The notes beneath the pieces are model-generated. The model worked only from the letters and a program-made list of their open reading frames with translations. It ran no database searches and had not been told where the DNA came from. The position numbers and the translations under genes are program-made. Source: Gammaproteobacteria bacterium (GTDB lineage Bacteria; Pseudomonadota; Gammaproteobacteria; UBA9339). Taken from it: a stretch of 39,238 nucleotides of DNA. Below are positions 1-8,001 of this stretch, piece by piece. Numbering within the stretch: the stretch's first letter is position 1; the number at the start of each line of letters is the position of its first letter. The DNA lies in assembly GCA_023480665.1 (NCBI GenBank), contig JAMCWR010000039.1, forward strand, positions 1-39,238, read 5' to 3'.

Positions 1-1208
1 AAACAATAAGAAAAATATTCAACATAGGTCATGGTCCTTCAAGCAGCCACACAATGGGTCCGCAGCGTGCCGCAGAAATATTTAAATCACGTTCAAACAA
101 TGCTGTTCAATATATTGTTACTTTGTATGGTAGTTTAGCCGCAACTGGTCGCGGGCATTTGACTGACAAAGCAATTTTAGAAGTGCTTGGTGATAAACCC
201 ACCGAAATAATTTGGCAGCCAGAAGTTTTTTTGCCGACACATCCAAATGGTATGAAATTTTCAGCGCTTAATGCAGACAAACAAGAATATTTATCTTGGG
301 AAGTATATAGCGTTGGCGGTGGTGAATTAGTTGCTGCTGATTTAACCGCGCCTGAACAAGATGTCTATCGCTTAAATAGTATGGATAAAATTCGCGATTG
401 GTGTTTGAGCTCTGGGAAAACTTTTTGGGAATATATTGCGTGTTGCGAAGATTCTGAAATTTGTGATTATTTAGCACAAGTTTGGGAGGCTATGCAGAAC
501 GCAATTAAGCGTGGTTTAGATACCGATGGATCTCTGCCTGGTCCTCTTGCTTTACAGCGCAAAGCGTATTCATATTTCACAAAAGCTCAACACTATCAGG
601 AAGAATTAAAACATCGCACCGAAATTTACGCATATGCGCTAGCAGTTGCCGAAGAAAATGCTGCCGGTGGGATTGTAGTTACTGCGCCTACTTGCGGCTC
701 GTCCGGAGTGCTTCCCGCGGTATTATTTCATCTTGCAAAAAATCAAAAATTACCCCAAGGAAAAATTTTACGCGCACTTGCCACTGCTGGTTTAGTTGGG
801 AATTTAATTAAACATAATGCATCAATTTCTGGGGCCGAAGTTGGTTGCCAAGGTGAAATTGGTAGCGCATGCGCAATGGCAGCAGCAGCAGTTAGCCAGC
901 TTTCTGGCCAAACTTTAACTCAAATTGAATACGCTGCAGAAATAGGGCTTGAACACAATCTTGGATTAACTTGTGATCCGGTATGTGGATTGGTACAAAT
1001 TCCTTGCATTGAACGCAATGCCTTTGCGGCAATGCGAGCTTTAGATGCAAGTTTATACGCAGGTTTATCGGACGGTCAGCATATTGTGAGCTTAGACAAC
1101 GCTATTCGTGTTATGTATGAAACTGGCCGAGACCTTTCTCAACACTATAAAGAAACATCAATCGCTGGTCTTGCGGCAAATTTTAAACGCAACAAAAAAA
1201 CAAAGTAA
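1..1208 (+). CDS. sdaA: L-serine dehydratase (L-serine ammonia-lyase), Fe-S type, 5' end cut by window
   Basis: Deaminates L-serine to pyruvate and ammonia in the cytoplasm using an oxygen-sensitive [4Fe-4S] cluster. The frame is open from base 3 to the left edge, so the ATG at 54 is internal. The family N-terminal motif GPSSSHTMGP lies at visible codons 11-20, spanning that ATG. Counting from the ATG at 54, cysteines 265 (GCQGEIG), 307 (TCDPVCG) and 318 (IPCIERN) are spaced 42 and 11, exactly as the cluster ligands C343/C385/C396 of characterised enzymes. The APTCGSSGVLP loop is also present. The visible length of about 400 residues matches the shorter single-chain group, so few N-terminal residues are missing. 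A perfect inverted repeat follows the stop codon. Identification is secure; the exact start is outside the window. Confidence 0.95.
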   Translation, partial: TIRKIFNIGHGPSSSHTMGPQRAAEIFKSRSNNAVQYIVTLYGSLAATGRGHLTDKAILEVLGDKPTEIIWQPEVFLPTHPNGMKFSALNADKQEYLSWEVYSVGGGELVAADLTAPEQDVYRLNSMDKIRDWCLSSGKTFWEYIACCEDSEICDYLAQVWEAMQNAIKRGLDTDGSLPGPLALQRKAYSYFTKAQHYQEELKHRTEIYAYALAVAEENAAGGIVVTAPTCGSSGVLPAVLFHLAKNQKLPQGKILRALATAGLVGNLIKHNASISGAEVGCQGEIGSACAMAAAAVSQLSGQTLTQIEYAAEIGLEHNLGLTCDPVCGLVQIPCIERNAFAAMRALDASLYAGLSDGQHIVSLDNAIRVMYETGRDLSQHYKETSIAGLAANFKRNKKTK

Positions 1209-1242
1209 CTTGACGAAAAGTGCTTGCAAAAAACGTCAAAAG

Positions 1243-1270
1243 TGACATTTTATGCAGGCATAAAATGTCA
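1243..1270. repeat. Perfect 13-bp inverted repeat with 2-bp centre
   Basis: TGACATTTTATGC at 1243-1255 is followed by its exact reverse complement at 1258-1270. A second, looser pair (TTGACG at 1210-1215, CGTCAA at 1234-1239) precedes it. The site sits between the convergent ends of sdaA and the hypothetical gene at 1293. It may be a bidirectional terminator, but the centre is very short and no clear T-run follows, so a protein-binding palindrome is equally possible. Confidence 0.5.
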
Positions 1271-1292
1271 AAACTTAGTCGCAAAAGTATCC

Positions 1293-2531
1293 TTACAAAT
1301 AACTGCAAATTAGTGCAGATATAGCATTGTTTGTTACGTTAGCAGCAGCTTCGATTGCGGCGGGAGCTGCATTGTTCGATAAGTTTGCTTTAAATAAATA
1401 TAATGATTTTAATTGATCGATAATTTTATCTTTAAATAAGTCGAAAATAGCATCATTTGAAAACTGATTTTGAAAAAAATGCCTCATGTTTTTTGCAGTG
1501 CAATGCGCTGGAAATAATGCAAACATATAAAATGCGCTTAACCTAAGTTTTAACGCTTGTGTGGCTTTTGGATCCCGTGCCGTTTCTATTACTGTATTGC
1601 AATAATCAATTTCAGCTTTGAACTCAGATTCAATCGCTTTAATTCTTTGCGTGATCTCTTTGTCATCAGGAGTTATTGGAAGTCGCATGCAATGATCAAG
1701 AATTTGTGCTTCAAATATATTTTGTTCAATGCCAACAAACGAGACTTTTGGTTTTGAAAGATAACCAGATGCTTGAATTAAAAGTTTTACTTTAGTGTCC
1801 GCAAGCTTTAATTGCGCATAGCCCCCTCTATTACAAAATGTTCTACCACCTCCTGATAAGTTGTTTAGCTCATTTGTAATCTCGATTACCGCGCAATCTT
1901 TGTTTCTGTAAAAAATTTTAGCGCAAGTTGGTCCCCAGCGCACAGAAACTGGCGAAGCTAAACTTAGCAATAAATGATTTGAGATATATGTGAATCCATC
2001 CACAACGATTTGGCTATTAAGCTTAAGAAAAAAGTTCGCAATACTTGGGTTAAAATTACTTAAAAACGCTTTTGTATAAGCAGTAATAATATTTGGTCTG
2101 CTACCATTATAGATAATAATCGGGTCAGAAATTGGTGTATAAAATTCAAGATTTACTCTTGAATAAAGCGTATTCATAGCGCCATCAGAAACTTCCCCAA
2201 TATTTTTATTTTCTGCGCTACGCCAAAAATCTCCGCCTATTGACGATTTTAATTCTGTTAATTCAGAAAGTGCATCGAAATAATACTTAAAAACAGGATG
2301 AAAACATGGGTTAGATAAGGTTTTAAATTCAGCGACCGTTGTTATAGGAAGATGTTTTTTTTCTTCAGCTTTCTTCTCGTGTTTTGCGCCGCCTCTTATT
2401 GCACTTGCTGCTAAAGCATATGTGCTTTTTTTACGCTCACAAGCAGCTTCGCGTGTAGGGCTAAGGCCAAGTTTTTTTAATGGTGATAGTGTGATAACTG
2501 GATGCATAGAGATATGAGATAAATCAGGCAA
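1293..2531 (-). CDS. Hypothetical protein, about 404-412 aa
   Basis: I do not recognise this family. The longest reading starts at TTG (2531); an ATG eight codons later (2507) is an alternative. Neither has a clear ribosome binding site. Residues 1-65 are basic and low-complexity (Lys/Glu/Ala-rich); the rest looks globular with mixed alpha/beta character and no signal peptide or membrane segment. It lies 21 bp downstream of the MFS gene on the same strand and is in the same reading frame as it, separated by one TAG stop, so co-transcription is likely. The C-terminus ends CSYL, with Cys at position -4, weakly like a prenylation box. A role as an exported effector is only a guess. Confidence 0.6.
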   Translation of the reverse strand: MPDLSHISMHPVITLSPLKKLGLSPTREAACERKKSTYALAASAIRGGAKHEKKAEEKKHLPITTVAEFKTLSNPCFHPVFKYYFDALSELTELKSSIGGDFWRSAENKNIGEVSDGAMNTLYSRVNLEFYTPISDPIIIYNGSRPNIITAYTKAFLSNFNPSIANFFLKLNSQIVVDGFTYISNHLLLSLASPVSVRWGPTCAKIFYRNKDCAVIEITNELNNLSGGGRTFCNRGGYAQLKLADTKVKLLIQASGYLSKPKVSFVGIEQNIFEAQILDHCMRLPITPDDKEITQRIKAIESEFKAEIDYCNTVIETARDPKATQALKLRLSAFYMFALFPAHCTAKNMRHFFQNQFSNDAIFDLFKDKIIDQLKSLYLFKANLSNNAAPAAIEAAANVTNNAISALICSYL

Positions 2532-2552
2532 TGAAAAATTGCATAACTTAAG

Positions 2553-3815
2553 CTAAGTTGTTGTTACCTTTTTATTTGTAATTTGCAAAGAAAATAAAAA
2601 ACAAACTGCCCACATAATAATAATCGAGATAAATGCTATTTTAGCATTGATTGAAATAAAACCAGTTAATAATCCGCCAACGCCTGCTGCAATTGACATT
2701 GTTGATGCAGAAACACCCATGATCCAGCCTTGCAACTTAGCAGTAACTGCATTAGAAAAAAGTGTAGTAATTGTAGTGAATGCTAAGCCAATGCCGCAAG
2801 CAATTGGGAAAGCACCAATCCATTGCATGGCAGCGCTATGGATCATGCTGAGAAATACCCCTATGATTGAAAGGATAATTCCGCAAGATAATATTTGGGT
2901 TGTGGTGAAGTATTTGACCATGGCGCGAATAATCAGGATCATTGCAATGCTCATAATAAATCCAATCCAACCAACAAAATATCCAAGCTGCGTTGAGGTA
3001 AATTGATATTTTTGAAAAAGGTTTAATGCAATAAATTGCAAATATACGCTCCATCCTAACATATAAAAAAAGCAGGTTAGAAGAATGGAGCGAATGGCTT
3101 TATCTTGAAATGCTTTTGCAAACATCAGCATTGGTTTAAAAATTTGCATATATTTTTTGGTGACGATTTGCGTTACTGTTGCCAATGTTTCTTTAAATGT
3201 GAATGCTAATGAACTCGCATTACAAATTGATAAAATTGCTGTGACAAAAAATGGCGTTGAAAAACTGAACCACGATATAATATTTTTATCTGACAAAAAC
3301 CCTCCTATAATTGGGCCCAAAACAATACCAAGAGTATATGCAAACCCAATGAGGCTCATGTTAACTGTTTTATCACGTTCGTCGCTGATATCAGCAATGG
3401 CAGCTTGTGCGACCGGAAGGCTGCCAGCCATACAACCAGCAATAATTCTTGAGGTAAAAAATAAAGCAAAACTATGCATTACAACAGCAACACCTGACAA
3501 TCCTGCGCCGATACTCGCGCCAGACAAACATAAAAGCAAAACTTTTTTGCGGCCTATTTTATCTGAAAGATCGCCTAAAAATGGCGATGCAAAAAACATT
3601 AAAATAGGGTATATAGCCATTGTTAAGCCATATAGCATATTTCTTATTTGCATAGAAAAACTTAAGGTAAAAAATCCACCGCTTGCGACATCCAAAGAAA
3701 ATAGCGGGGCAAATAACGGGTAGATGAGGGTCATTGCAAATGTGTCAATAAAAATAACCATGCATAGTGGCATTATCACGCTAATTTTTGATGAGTATGC
3801 TTTAGTGTTTTTCAT
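2553..3815 (-). CDS. MFS transporter, DHA1/tetracycline-exporter-like
   Basis: Inner-membrane proton-coupled efflux pump of the major facilitator superfamily, 420 aa, with about 12 predicted hydrophobic segments. The loop after TM2 has the DHA1-type motif GDLSDKIGRKKV (motif A), and the antiporter motif C is visible as LGPIIGGFLSD. The N-terminus (FIDTFAMTLIYPLFAPLF) resembles Tet and MdtG-type exporters. The ATG at 3815 is preceded by AAGGTAA at a good distance. It is probably first in a two-gene unit with the hypothetical protein downstream. The substrate cannot be read from sequence; drugs or small metabolites are usual for the family. Confidence 0.88.
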   Translation of the reverse strand: MKNTKAYSSKISVIMPLCMVIFIDTFAMTLIYPLFAPLFSLDVASGGFFTLSFSMQIRNMLYGLTMAIYPILMFFASPFLGDLSDKIGRKKVLLLCLSGASIGAGLSGVAVVMHSFALFFTSRIIAGCMAGSLPVAQAAIADISDERDKTVNMSLIGFAYTLGIVLGPIIGGFLSDKNIISWFSFSTPFFVTAILSICNASSLAFTFKETLATVTQIVTKKYMQIFKPMLMFAKAFQDKAIRSILLTCFFYMLGWSVYLQFIALNLFQKYQFTSTQLGYFVGWIGFIMSIAMILIIRAMVKYFTTTQILSCGIILSIIGVFLSMIHSAAMQWIGAFPIACGIGLAFTTITTLFSNAVTAKLQGWIMGVSASTMSIAAGVGGLLTGFISINAKIAFISIIIMWAVCFLFSLQITNKKVTTT

Positions 3816-3895
3816 TAAATTACCTTACCCATTTCGTATTCATATTATTTAAAATAACTTCCGCTAATCTAAACATAAAAATAAATTAAGTCTAG

Positions 3896-3933
3896 GCCAT
3901 AATCCTTACCCACTTCTGGGTGAGGATTATGGC
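3896..3933 (-). terminator. Long stem-loop downstream of the 82-aa gene
   Basis: The 17-base arms 3896-3912 and 3917-3933 pair with one mismatch around a 4-base loop (CTTC). It lies 39 bp past the stop of the minus-strand gene at 3972 and upstream of the MFS gene. Read on the minus strand it is followed by a T-rich but interrupted tract, so termination is likely rather than certain. Confidence 0.55.
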
Positions 3934-3971
3934 TGTAGCTTAATCAGGATGATGATGAGCTTGAATTCTAA

Positions 3972-4220
3972 TTATATAGTGTGGTGAGTATTGGTTGTAT
4001 CTTCTGCTATTGGTGTAGAATTATCAGTGTTATCAGTAGCATTGTTTGTTGCATTTGGTGTATTTATGCCAGCCGATACAATTTCAGGTTTTTTCGCATT
4101 AGCCTCATTTTTTTGTCTGTGTATTCTCTCAATCTCTTGCCAATCTTTTAGTGTAAATAATCTAAACTCATTTTTTGTCATTTCGCTTTTTGTAATTTCG
4201 TTTCTTGTAGTTTCGCTCAT
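3972..4220 (-). CDS. Small hydrophilic hypothetical protein, 82 aa
   Basis: The start is placed at the ATG at 4220 because GGAG lies 6 bases upstream; an ATG 15 codons earlier has no such signal. The product begins MSETTRNEITKSEMTKNEF, has a short helical, charged middle (DWQEIERIHRQKNEANAKK) and ends in an Asn/Thr-rich tail (about residues 50-82). There is no signal peptide, membrane segment or known domain. It appears to be a single-gene unit closed by the stem-loop at 3896-3933. The opposite strand is also open over the same stretch, but its product would be an artefact-like hydrophobic peptide with no ribosome binding site. Function unknown. Confidence 0.55.
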   Translation of the reverse strand: MSETTRNEITKSEMTKNEFRLFTLKDWQEIERIHRQKNEANAKKPEIVSAGINTPNATNNATDNTDNSTPIAEDTTNTHHTI

Positions 4221-4713
4221 GTTTTTCTCCAAGTTTGTTTTGCTTTTCCCTTCAGCGTTTAACATTGTTTACAAATCAGCTTGATTGATTTTCTTTATTC
4301 TTAGGATTAACTATAGACCACAAACCTTAAGGAAATCTTAAGCGTATTATAAAAATTAATCAACGGGTTTTGCAAAGAAGAGCGTTTTCCAGGATCACTT
4401 CAATAAAGAATTTTATAAATTATGTTATTATTCAAAAAGATAAATGAAATAGATAAAGTAAAACATGTAAAATAAAAAACGTTATAATTCAATTAATTAA
4501 AAATTATACGATTTTTTTATTAATTTTTTTATTTTAAATCAATATGTAACGGCTATTTTGAGTAGATGTGTTTATTCATTTAACAAACCAGGAGGCTTTT
4601 ATAGCATTCTTTTAATTCTAAAGTATGTATGCAACAATTACTCAATAAAACTATCGCAACACCTATTTTAGGCGGATAGTTGCAGTTAGTATAATTTAAT
4701 ATCGGAGAAAAAA
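4221..4713. other. AT-rich intergenic region (divergent promoters)
   Basis: No gene is seen in these 493 bases between two divergently transcribed genes. The stretch is very AT-rich. It contains one copy of a motif shared with two other spacers (4461-4492, then AAATCAATATGT near 4536). Closer to the + gene is an inverted pair AACTATC (4649-4655) and GATAGTT (4675-4681), 19 bases apart, which could be an operator. Promoters for both neighbours must lie here but no convincing -35/-10 pair could be chosen. Confidence 0.5.
4461..4492 (+). repeat. Recurring spacer motif, copy 1
   Basis: Starts AAACATGTAAAAT and continues with GTTATAATTCAA. A related block AAATCAATATGTAAC lies near 4536-4550. The same opening 13 bases occur at 7276 and near 34837, each time in an AT-rich gene spacer. 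Confidence 0.5.
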
Positions 4714-5250
4714 ATGACTGACGATAATAGTTTATCACCTGAGGCGATAGAATTTATAAAAGAGTCTGTTTGGAAAAACGGGCGTCTAATGGCAATTATG
4801 GTCAAATCAGTCTATGAAAAATGGGGCAGAGAAGCAATCGATGTTTTGTGTAAATCGTTTTATGATTTTGGAATAGAGGAAGGCAAAAGATATAAATGCA
4901 TGGCTGGTTATGCAGGCAGAGAGAATGAAATTGATGTTGCGGTTGCTTTAAAAGATTTTTATGCCAAATATCACAAAGACACTATTCTTGCAGGGTTATG
5001 CGCCGAAAGAACATTGTGCGCAGGAAAGTACAATTGTCATGTTTTGAAATGTCCGGTTTTTGATGCATGGAAATCCGTTTGGGACAAGCCATGGCTTATG
5101 TGTGAAATATTGTCAAAATCCTTTGATGCAGGATTCATGTATGGCCTAAATCCGAAACTTGAGTGGGTCAGTTACCCGGAGAAAGATAATGAGAAAGGTT
5201 TGGCAAGAGGAGCAAAATATTGCAATGTAGAATTGATTCTCAACGAATAA
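4714..5250 (+). CDS. L-2-amino-thiazoline-4-carboxylic acid hydrolase-like protein
   Basis: 178 aa, soluble. The overall pattern matches the ATC hydrolase family: a helical N-terminal half, a Cys-rich centre (CAERTLCAGKYNCHVLKCPVFDAW), then a segment around NPKLEW and a terminal LARGAKYC. In Pseudomonas, the founding member opens the thiazoline ring on the route from ATC to cysteine; many homologues have no tested role and some act next to corrinoid or radical enzymes. The ATG is preceded by GGAG 7 bases upstream. It stands alone, convergent with the glucanase gene, so context gives no pathway. The family call is fairly confident; the substrate is not established. Confidence 0.7.
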   Translation: MTDDNSLSPEAIEFIKESVWKNGRLMAIMVKSVYEKWGREAIDVLCKSFYDFGIEEGKRYKCMAGYAGRENEIDVAVALKDFYAKYHKDTILAGLCAERTLCAGKYNCHVLKCPVFDAWKSVWDKPWLMCEILSKSFDAGFMYGLNPKLEWVSYPEKDNEKGLARGAKYCNVELILNE

Positions 5251-5279
5251 ATATTCGAGCGACATACGCGACATTTTTT

Positions 5280-5295
5280 GTAATTTTTTAATTAC
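5280..5295. terminator. Possible bidirectional terminator
   Basis: GTAATT-TTTT-AATTAC forms a 6-bp stem with a 4-base loop between the convergent ATC-hydrolase-like and glucanase genes, with T-rich sequence immediately before it (ACATTTTTT). The stem is all A/T except one pair, so this is a weak call. Confidence 0.35.
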
Positions 5296-5319
5296 GCAAT
5301 AAAGTCTATTTATATTACA

Positions 5320-7194
5320 TTACATTGACGGCGTAGATGGCGCCGGGAAAGTTACATTGGCAGTACCAACCCCTGTCTGTGTTATCACAATACCATCGGC
5401 TCCATTAAAATATGGGCGCACTATTGGATGCTTAATATAAATATTCGCCAAATTTCCATTTAAAATAACTTGAAATGGAATTGTTACCTCAGAAAAAGTT
5501 GGTGTATCAGCGGAGGTATATGTAGTGCCTTTGTAGATGACTGTACTGCCAGAGCCAATTGCAACATGTATGGTGTAAGTTTGGCTGTCGGTATAGGGGT
5601 CTGGAATTGCAGTACCGCTCATGTTGCCAAGTGTAATTTTTAGCATAGATGGGCGTGTACCATTTGTGTCGTGCAGCGTTCCGTCTTGACTTAAGATATC
5701 ATCATAGGCAAAAGCATATATGGGTTGATTAGAAAAGCTATGCAAAGATTTAGCATATAAATCATACCATGGACCATATATTTTTGCTGGATCTCCCCAC
5801 TGATCTTGAGCTGGAGTATCATTGTAATAATTATTTTTTACTGAGGCAAAGTAAGCTTTTGATAAAACTGCGCCATTTGAAGTTGACGAACTATCAAGTG
5901 GCAATAACCCTGAATCAAATGCCGCGGTAAGATCTCTGACGATAATAGCTTCGGGGGTTTTGTCGGTTGCGTTAAATGTTCCGCCCGATCCTGAAAAAAA
6001 TGGCATTGAATTAGCAGGGCGAACAATTGTGGCAATGGTATTATTTGACTCATCTTTGAAAATAAAATTAGTATTGTTGCTATCAACTCTGCCAGTAAGA
6101 ATTGTATATGGCTGTTGCAACTCAGAACAGTTTATTTTTAAATCATGAGTTTGGTAGTAGGCCCATAGACTATTAATATAATATAGCGCGCCTACTTTAC
6201 CACTAGAGTTAACTAAGTAATTGATATCGAATGGATTGGTTCCTGGGACACCTTGCGCCATCGCTTTGCCAGGTGACATCATACGCAAAACTGTGCCAAC
6301 AGCATTAGGATTTTTGTTAGCGTCATCTTTATTAGAATTAATAGCATCATTACTTGTGTAAATTAAAAATAAACGATTCCACATTTTATCATCTGTTCTA
6401 TCATTTGCGGTAAAAATGCTTTGGACTGCAGTTAAAATATTTGTGCGCGAATCAGTAAGCCCAGCTTGAGTAAAGCCAGAAGTAGAATTAGTTTGGTTTA
6501 AACCTATTGGCATTGAAAAGAAATCAACTGCAGTCGGGTTGGACCAGCTCCCATTATTATTATAAGAAAATTCCACCTTATCAAAGAGAGTATAATAATT
6601 TGAATTGCGTGGATTAAAACCATCAATATCTTGAATCTTTTTTGTGCTAGGATCGGTATACATATCGAATTTGTAATTAACGCCAAAGTACATACGACCA
6701 GATGAGACAGGTTTTGGAATAAAAATTTCTGGGTTTTTTGTCTCAGGGTTAACGTGTAGGCTCGATAATGCATATGAGTGTTGGAAGTTATCGTTGCCAG
6801 ATGTAGCTCTGTCGCAAGTTGCTTTGCCAGTGGTTTTATCACTTAAATTTAAAAAGTAGTCATTTACTCCATCGCAACTTCCTTTCACTAAGATATAAAC
6901 ATTATCATTATTGGCGATTGAGTTATTATTAATAATTTCTACCGGCAAGTAATTATCTGGTATTACATTTGGAGTAGGGGGAGTGGGCGGTGATGGTGGT
7001 TGCGCAGAGCTTGATGATGAATGATGAAAGTTTGTTGCAGCCCCGACTCCAATTAACGCAGCAGCTCCAAGAACCGCTGCCCCACCGAGTAAATCGCTAT
7101 TATCAGAAGAATCGGCGTAGGTATTGAAAGAGCAAAGAAAACCAAATAATGAAATGAATACTATAGTAGCTTTACTGCAAATCCTAGTATGCAT
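5320..7194 (-). CDS. Secreted GH64-type beta-1,3-glucanase
   Basis: The start is the ATG at 7194, which has AAGGAG 7 bases upstream; an ATG 7 codons earlier lacks one. The product is 624 aa: a signal peptide (about 1-27, cleavage after NTYA), a Gly/Ala-rich hydrophobic stretch (about 36-54), a Ser then Pro-rich linker (about 58-76), and a GH64/thaumatin-like catalytic region. GH64 hallmarks are LFDKVEFSY with Glu208 and AVDFFSMP with Asp224. The 16-residue spacing equals that of the catalytic Glu154/Asp170 pair of laminaripentaose-producing glucanase. MSPGKAM and YAFAYDDIL also fit. These enzymes cut beta-1,3-glucans of fungi, algae or protists. The hydrophobic stretch may anchor the protein at the cell surface. 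Confidence 0.85.
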   Translation of the reverse strand: MHTRICSKATIVFISLFGFLCSFNTYADSSDNSDLLGGAAVLGAAALIGVGAATNFHHSSSSSAQPPSPPTPPTPNVIPDNYLPVEIINNNSIANNDNVYILVKGSCDGVNDYFLNLSDKTTGKATCDRATSGNDNFQHSYALSSLHVNPETKNPEIFIPKPVSSGRMYFGVNYKFDMYTDPSTKKIQDIDGFNPRNSNYYTLFDKVEFSYNNNGSWSNPTAVDFFSMPIGLNQTNSTSGFTQAGLTDSRTNILTAVQSIFTANDRTDDKMWNRLFLIYTSNDAINSNKDDANKNPNAVGTVLRMMSPGKAMAQGVPGTNPFDINYLVNSSGKVGALYYINSLWAYYQTHDLKINCSELQQPYTILTGRVDSNNTNFIFKDESNNTIATIVRPANSMPFFSGSGGTFNATDKTPEAIIVRDLTAAFDSGLLPLDSSSTSNGAVLSKAYFASVKNNYYNDTPAQDQWGDPAKIYGPWYDLYAKSLHSFSNQPIYAFAYDDILSQDGTLHDTNGTRPSMLKITLGNMSGTAIPDPYTDSQTYTIHVAIGSGSTVIYKGTTYTSADTPTFSEVTIPFQVILNGNLANIYIKHPIVRPYFNGADGIVITQTGVGTANVTFPAPSTPSM

Positions 7195-7580
7195 ATATTT
7201 CTCCTTAAAAAACATTATTAATGCGTTGAATTATCTAATAAAATATAAATACTTGCAAGCGATCTTTTAGCTCAAAAACATGTAAAATAATTAATGTTAT
7301 AAATCAATAAGTTGCAAATCAAGCAATTATTTTAATTTATAATCAACGAGATAAAAGTTGCCTGGAGGGCAAAATATTTTGATATGGATTCTTAAAAATT
7401 ATACTAAATATTAAAAATTGAATTCGATCAGAAAGACTTCAAAACCTTCAAAAAGGACTTGGAGATTTCTTAAATTTAGATGAAATAAATTATTATAAAT
7501 AAAATAACAAAGGGGTATAATTTATTTAATTATTTTATTTTTTCATGAATTTTTAAAACAACATAAAAAACGGAGGGTTT
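7195..7580. other. AT-rich intergenic region between divergent genes
   Basis: No gene seen. It holds the promoter regions of the glucanase gene (minus) and the 120-aa gene (plus), and copy 2 of the recurring spacer motif (7276-7338). The remainder is A/T-rich with no clear -35/-10 pair that I would defend. Confidence 0.5.
7276..7338 (+). repeat. Recurring spacer motif, copy 2
   Basis: Begins AAACATGTAAAAT, then ATGTTATAAATCAAT, then a block ending GCAATTATTTTA. From AAATCAAT to the end it matches copy 3 (34897-34932) at 28 of 34 positions. It lies in the promoter region of the glucanase gene and the 120-aa gene. Confidence 0.55.
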
Positions 7581-7943
7581 ATGTCAAATCTTACTTTATT
7601 TAGCCAATACAAAGAGGGTGAAGAAGCAATCAATAACAATAACGCGCATGCAAATAAACTTCGCCAAGCAATTGATGATTTTAAAGCTGGGAAAAAAACA
7701 GATGAAAATTTAACTATAATTAAACAAGAAATGAAATATTTTCAGCCTATATTATTTGATCTCCAAGGTCGGCTTGAGAGGGGGTGTTTAAAAAATTGGT
7801 TGTGGGCGTTTAAAGATGCTGCTTCTATTGTGGAGAATATGGGCAGTGATGTTAAAGGGGTTAGTCCTCCAAGCGTTCCAAGCCCAAATTCAAAAACTCC
7901 CGATACACAAAATCACTCAGCTTTTCGTTATCCTGGAAGCTAA
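7581..7943 (+). CDS. Hypothetical protein, 120 aa
   Basis: Unrecognised. The ATG is preceded by GGAGG with good spacing, so expression is likely. Residues 1-85 are predicted mostly helical and charged (NNAHANKLRQAIDDFKAGKK, then a Trp-containing helix LKNWLWAFKDA). Residues 93-110 are a Pro/Ser-rich disordered tail. There is no signal peptide or membrane segment. It is transcribed away from the secreted glucanase gene across a shared 386-bp spacer, which may mean co-regulation. Size and layout resemble small effector-like proteins of Legionellales, but that is only a guess. Confidence 0.6.
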   Translation: MSNLTLFSQYKEGEEAINNNNAHANKLRQAIDDFKAGKKTDENLTIIKQEMKYFQPILFDLQGRLERGCLKNWLWAFKDAASIVENMGSDVKGVSPPSVPSPNSKTPDTQNHSAFRYPGS

Positions 7944-7970
7944 TGCGTATAAAAAACCTTAAATTGTAGA

Positions 7971-8001
7971 GGCCAGGCCTTGGATCGTGAATTTATTCGC
8001 A
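7971..8001 (+). repeat. 31-bp direct repeat, copy 1
   Basis: Core CTTGGATCGTGAATTTAT. It matches 9222-9252 at 26 of 31 positions, all five differences being transitions. It overlaps the 3' end of the GNAT gene, whose TAA stop lies inside it. Together the two copies enclose the GNAT gene and a serine-hydrolase pseudogene. Confidence 0.75.

Noticed and set aside
3157..3723. 188-codon open frame on the + strand inside the MFS gene
   Set aside because: It is antisense to a clear transporter with all family motifs, has no ribosome binding site and reads as a composition artefact.
3991..4284. 97-codon + strand frame opposite the 82-aa gene
   Set aside because: No ribosome binding site; the minus frame has GGAG before its ATG and ordinary hydrophilic composition.
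4649..4683. Riboswitch upstream of the ATC-hydrolase-like gene
   Set aside because: There is a small inverted repeat but no multi-stem structure or known aptamer core; treated as a possible operator only.
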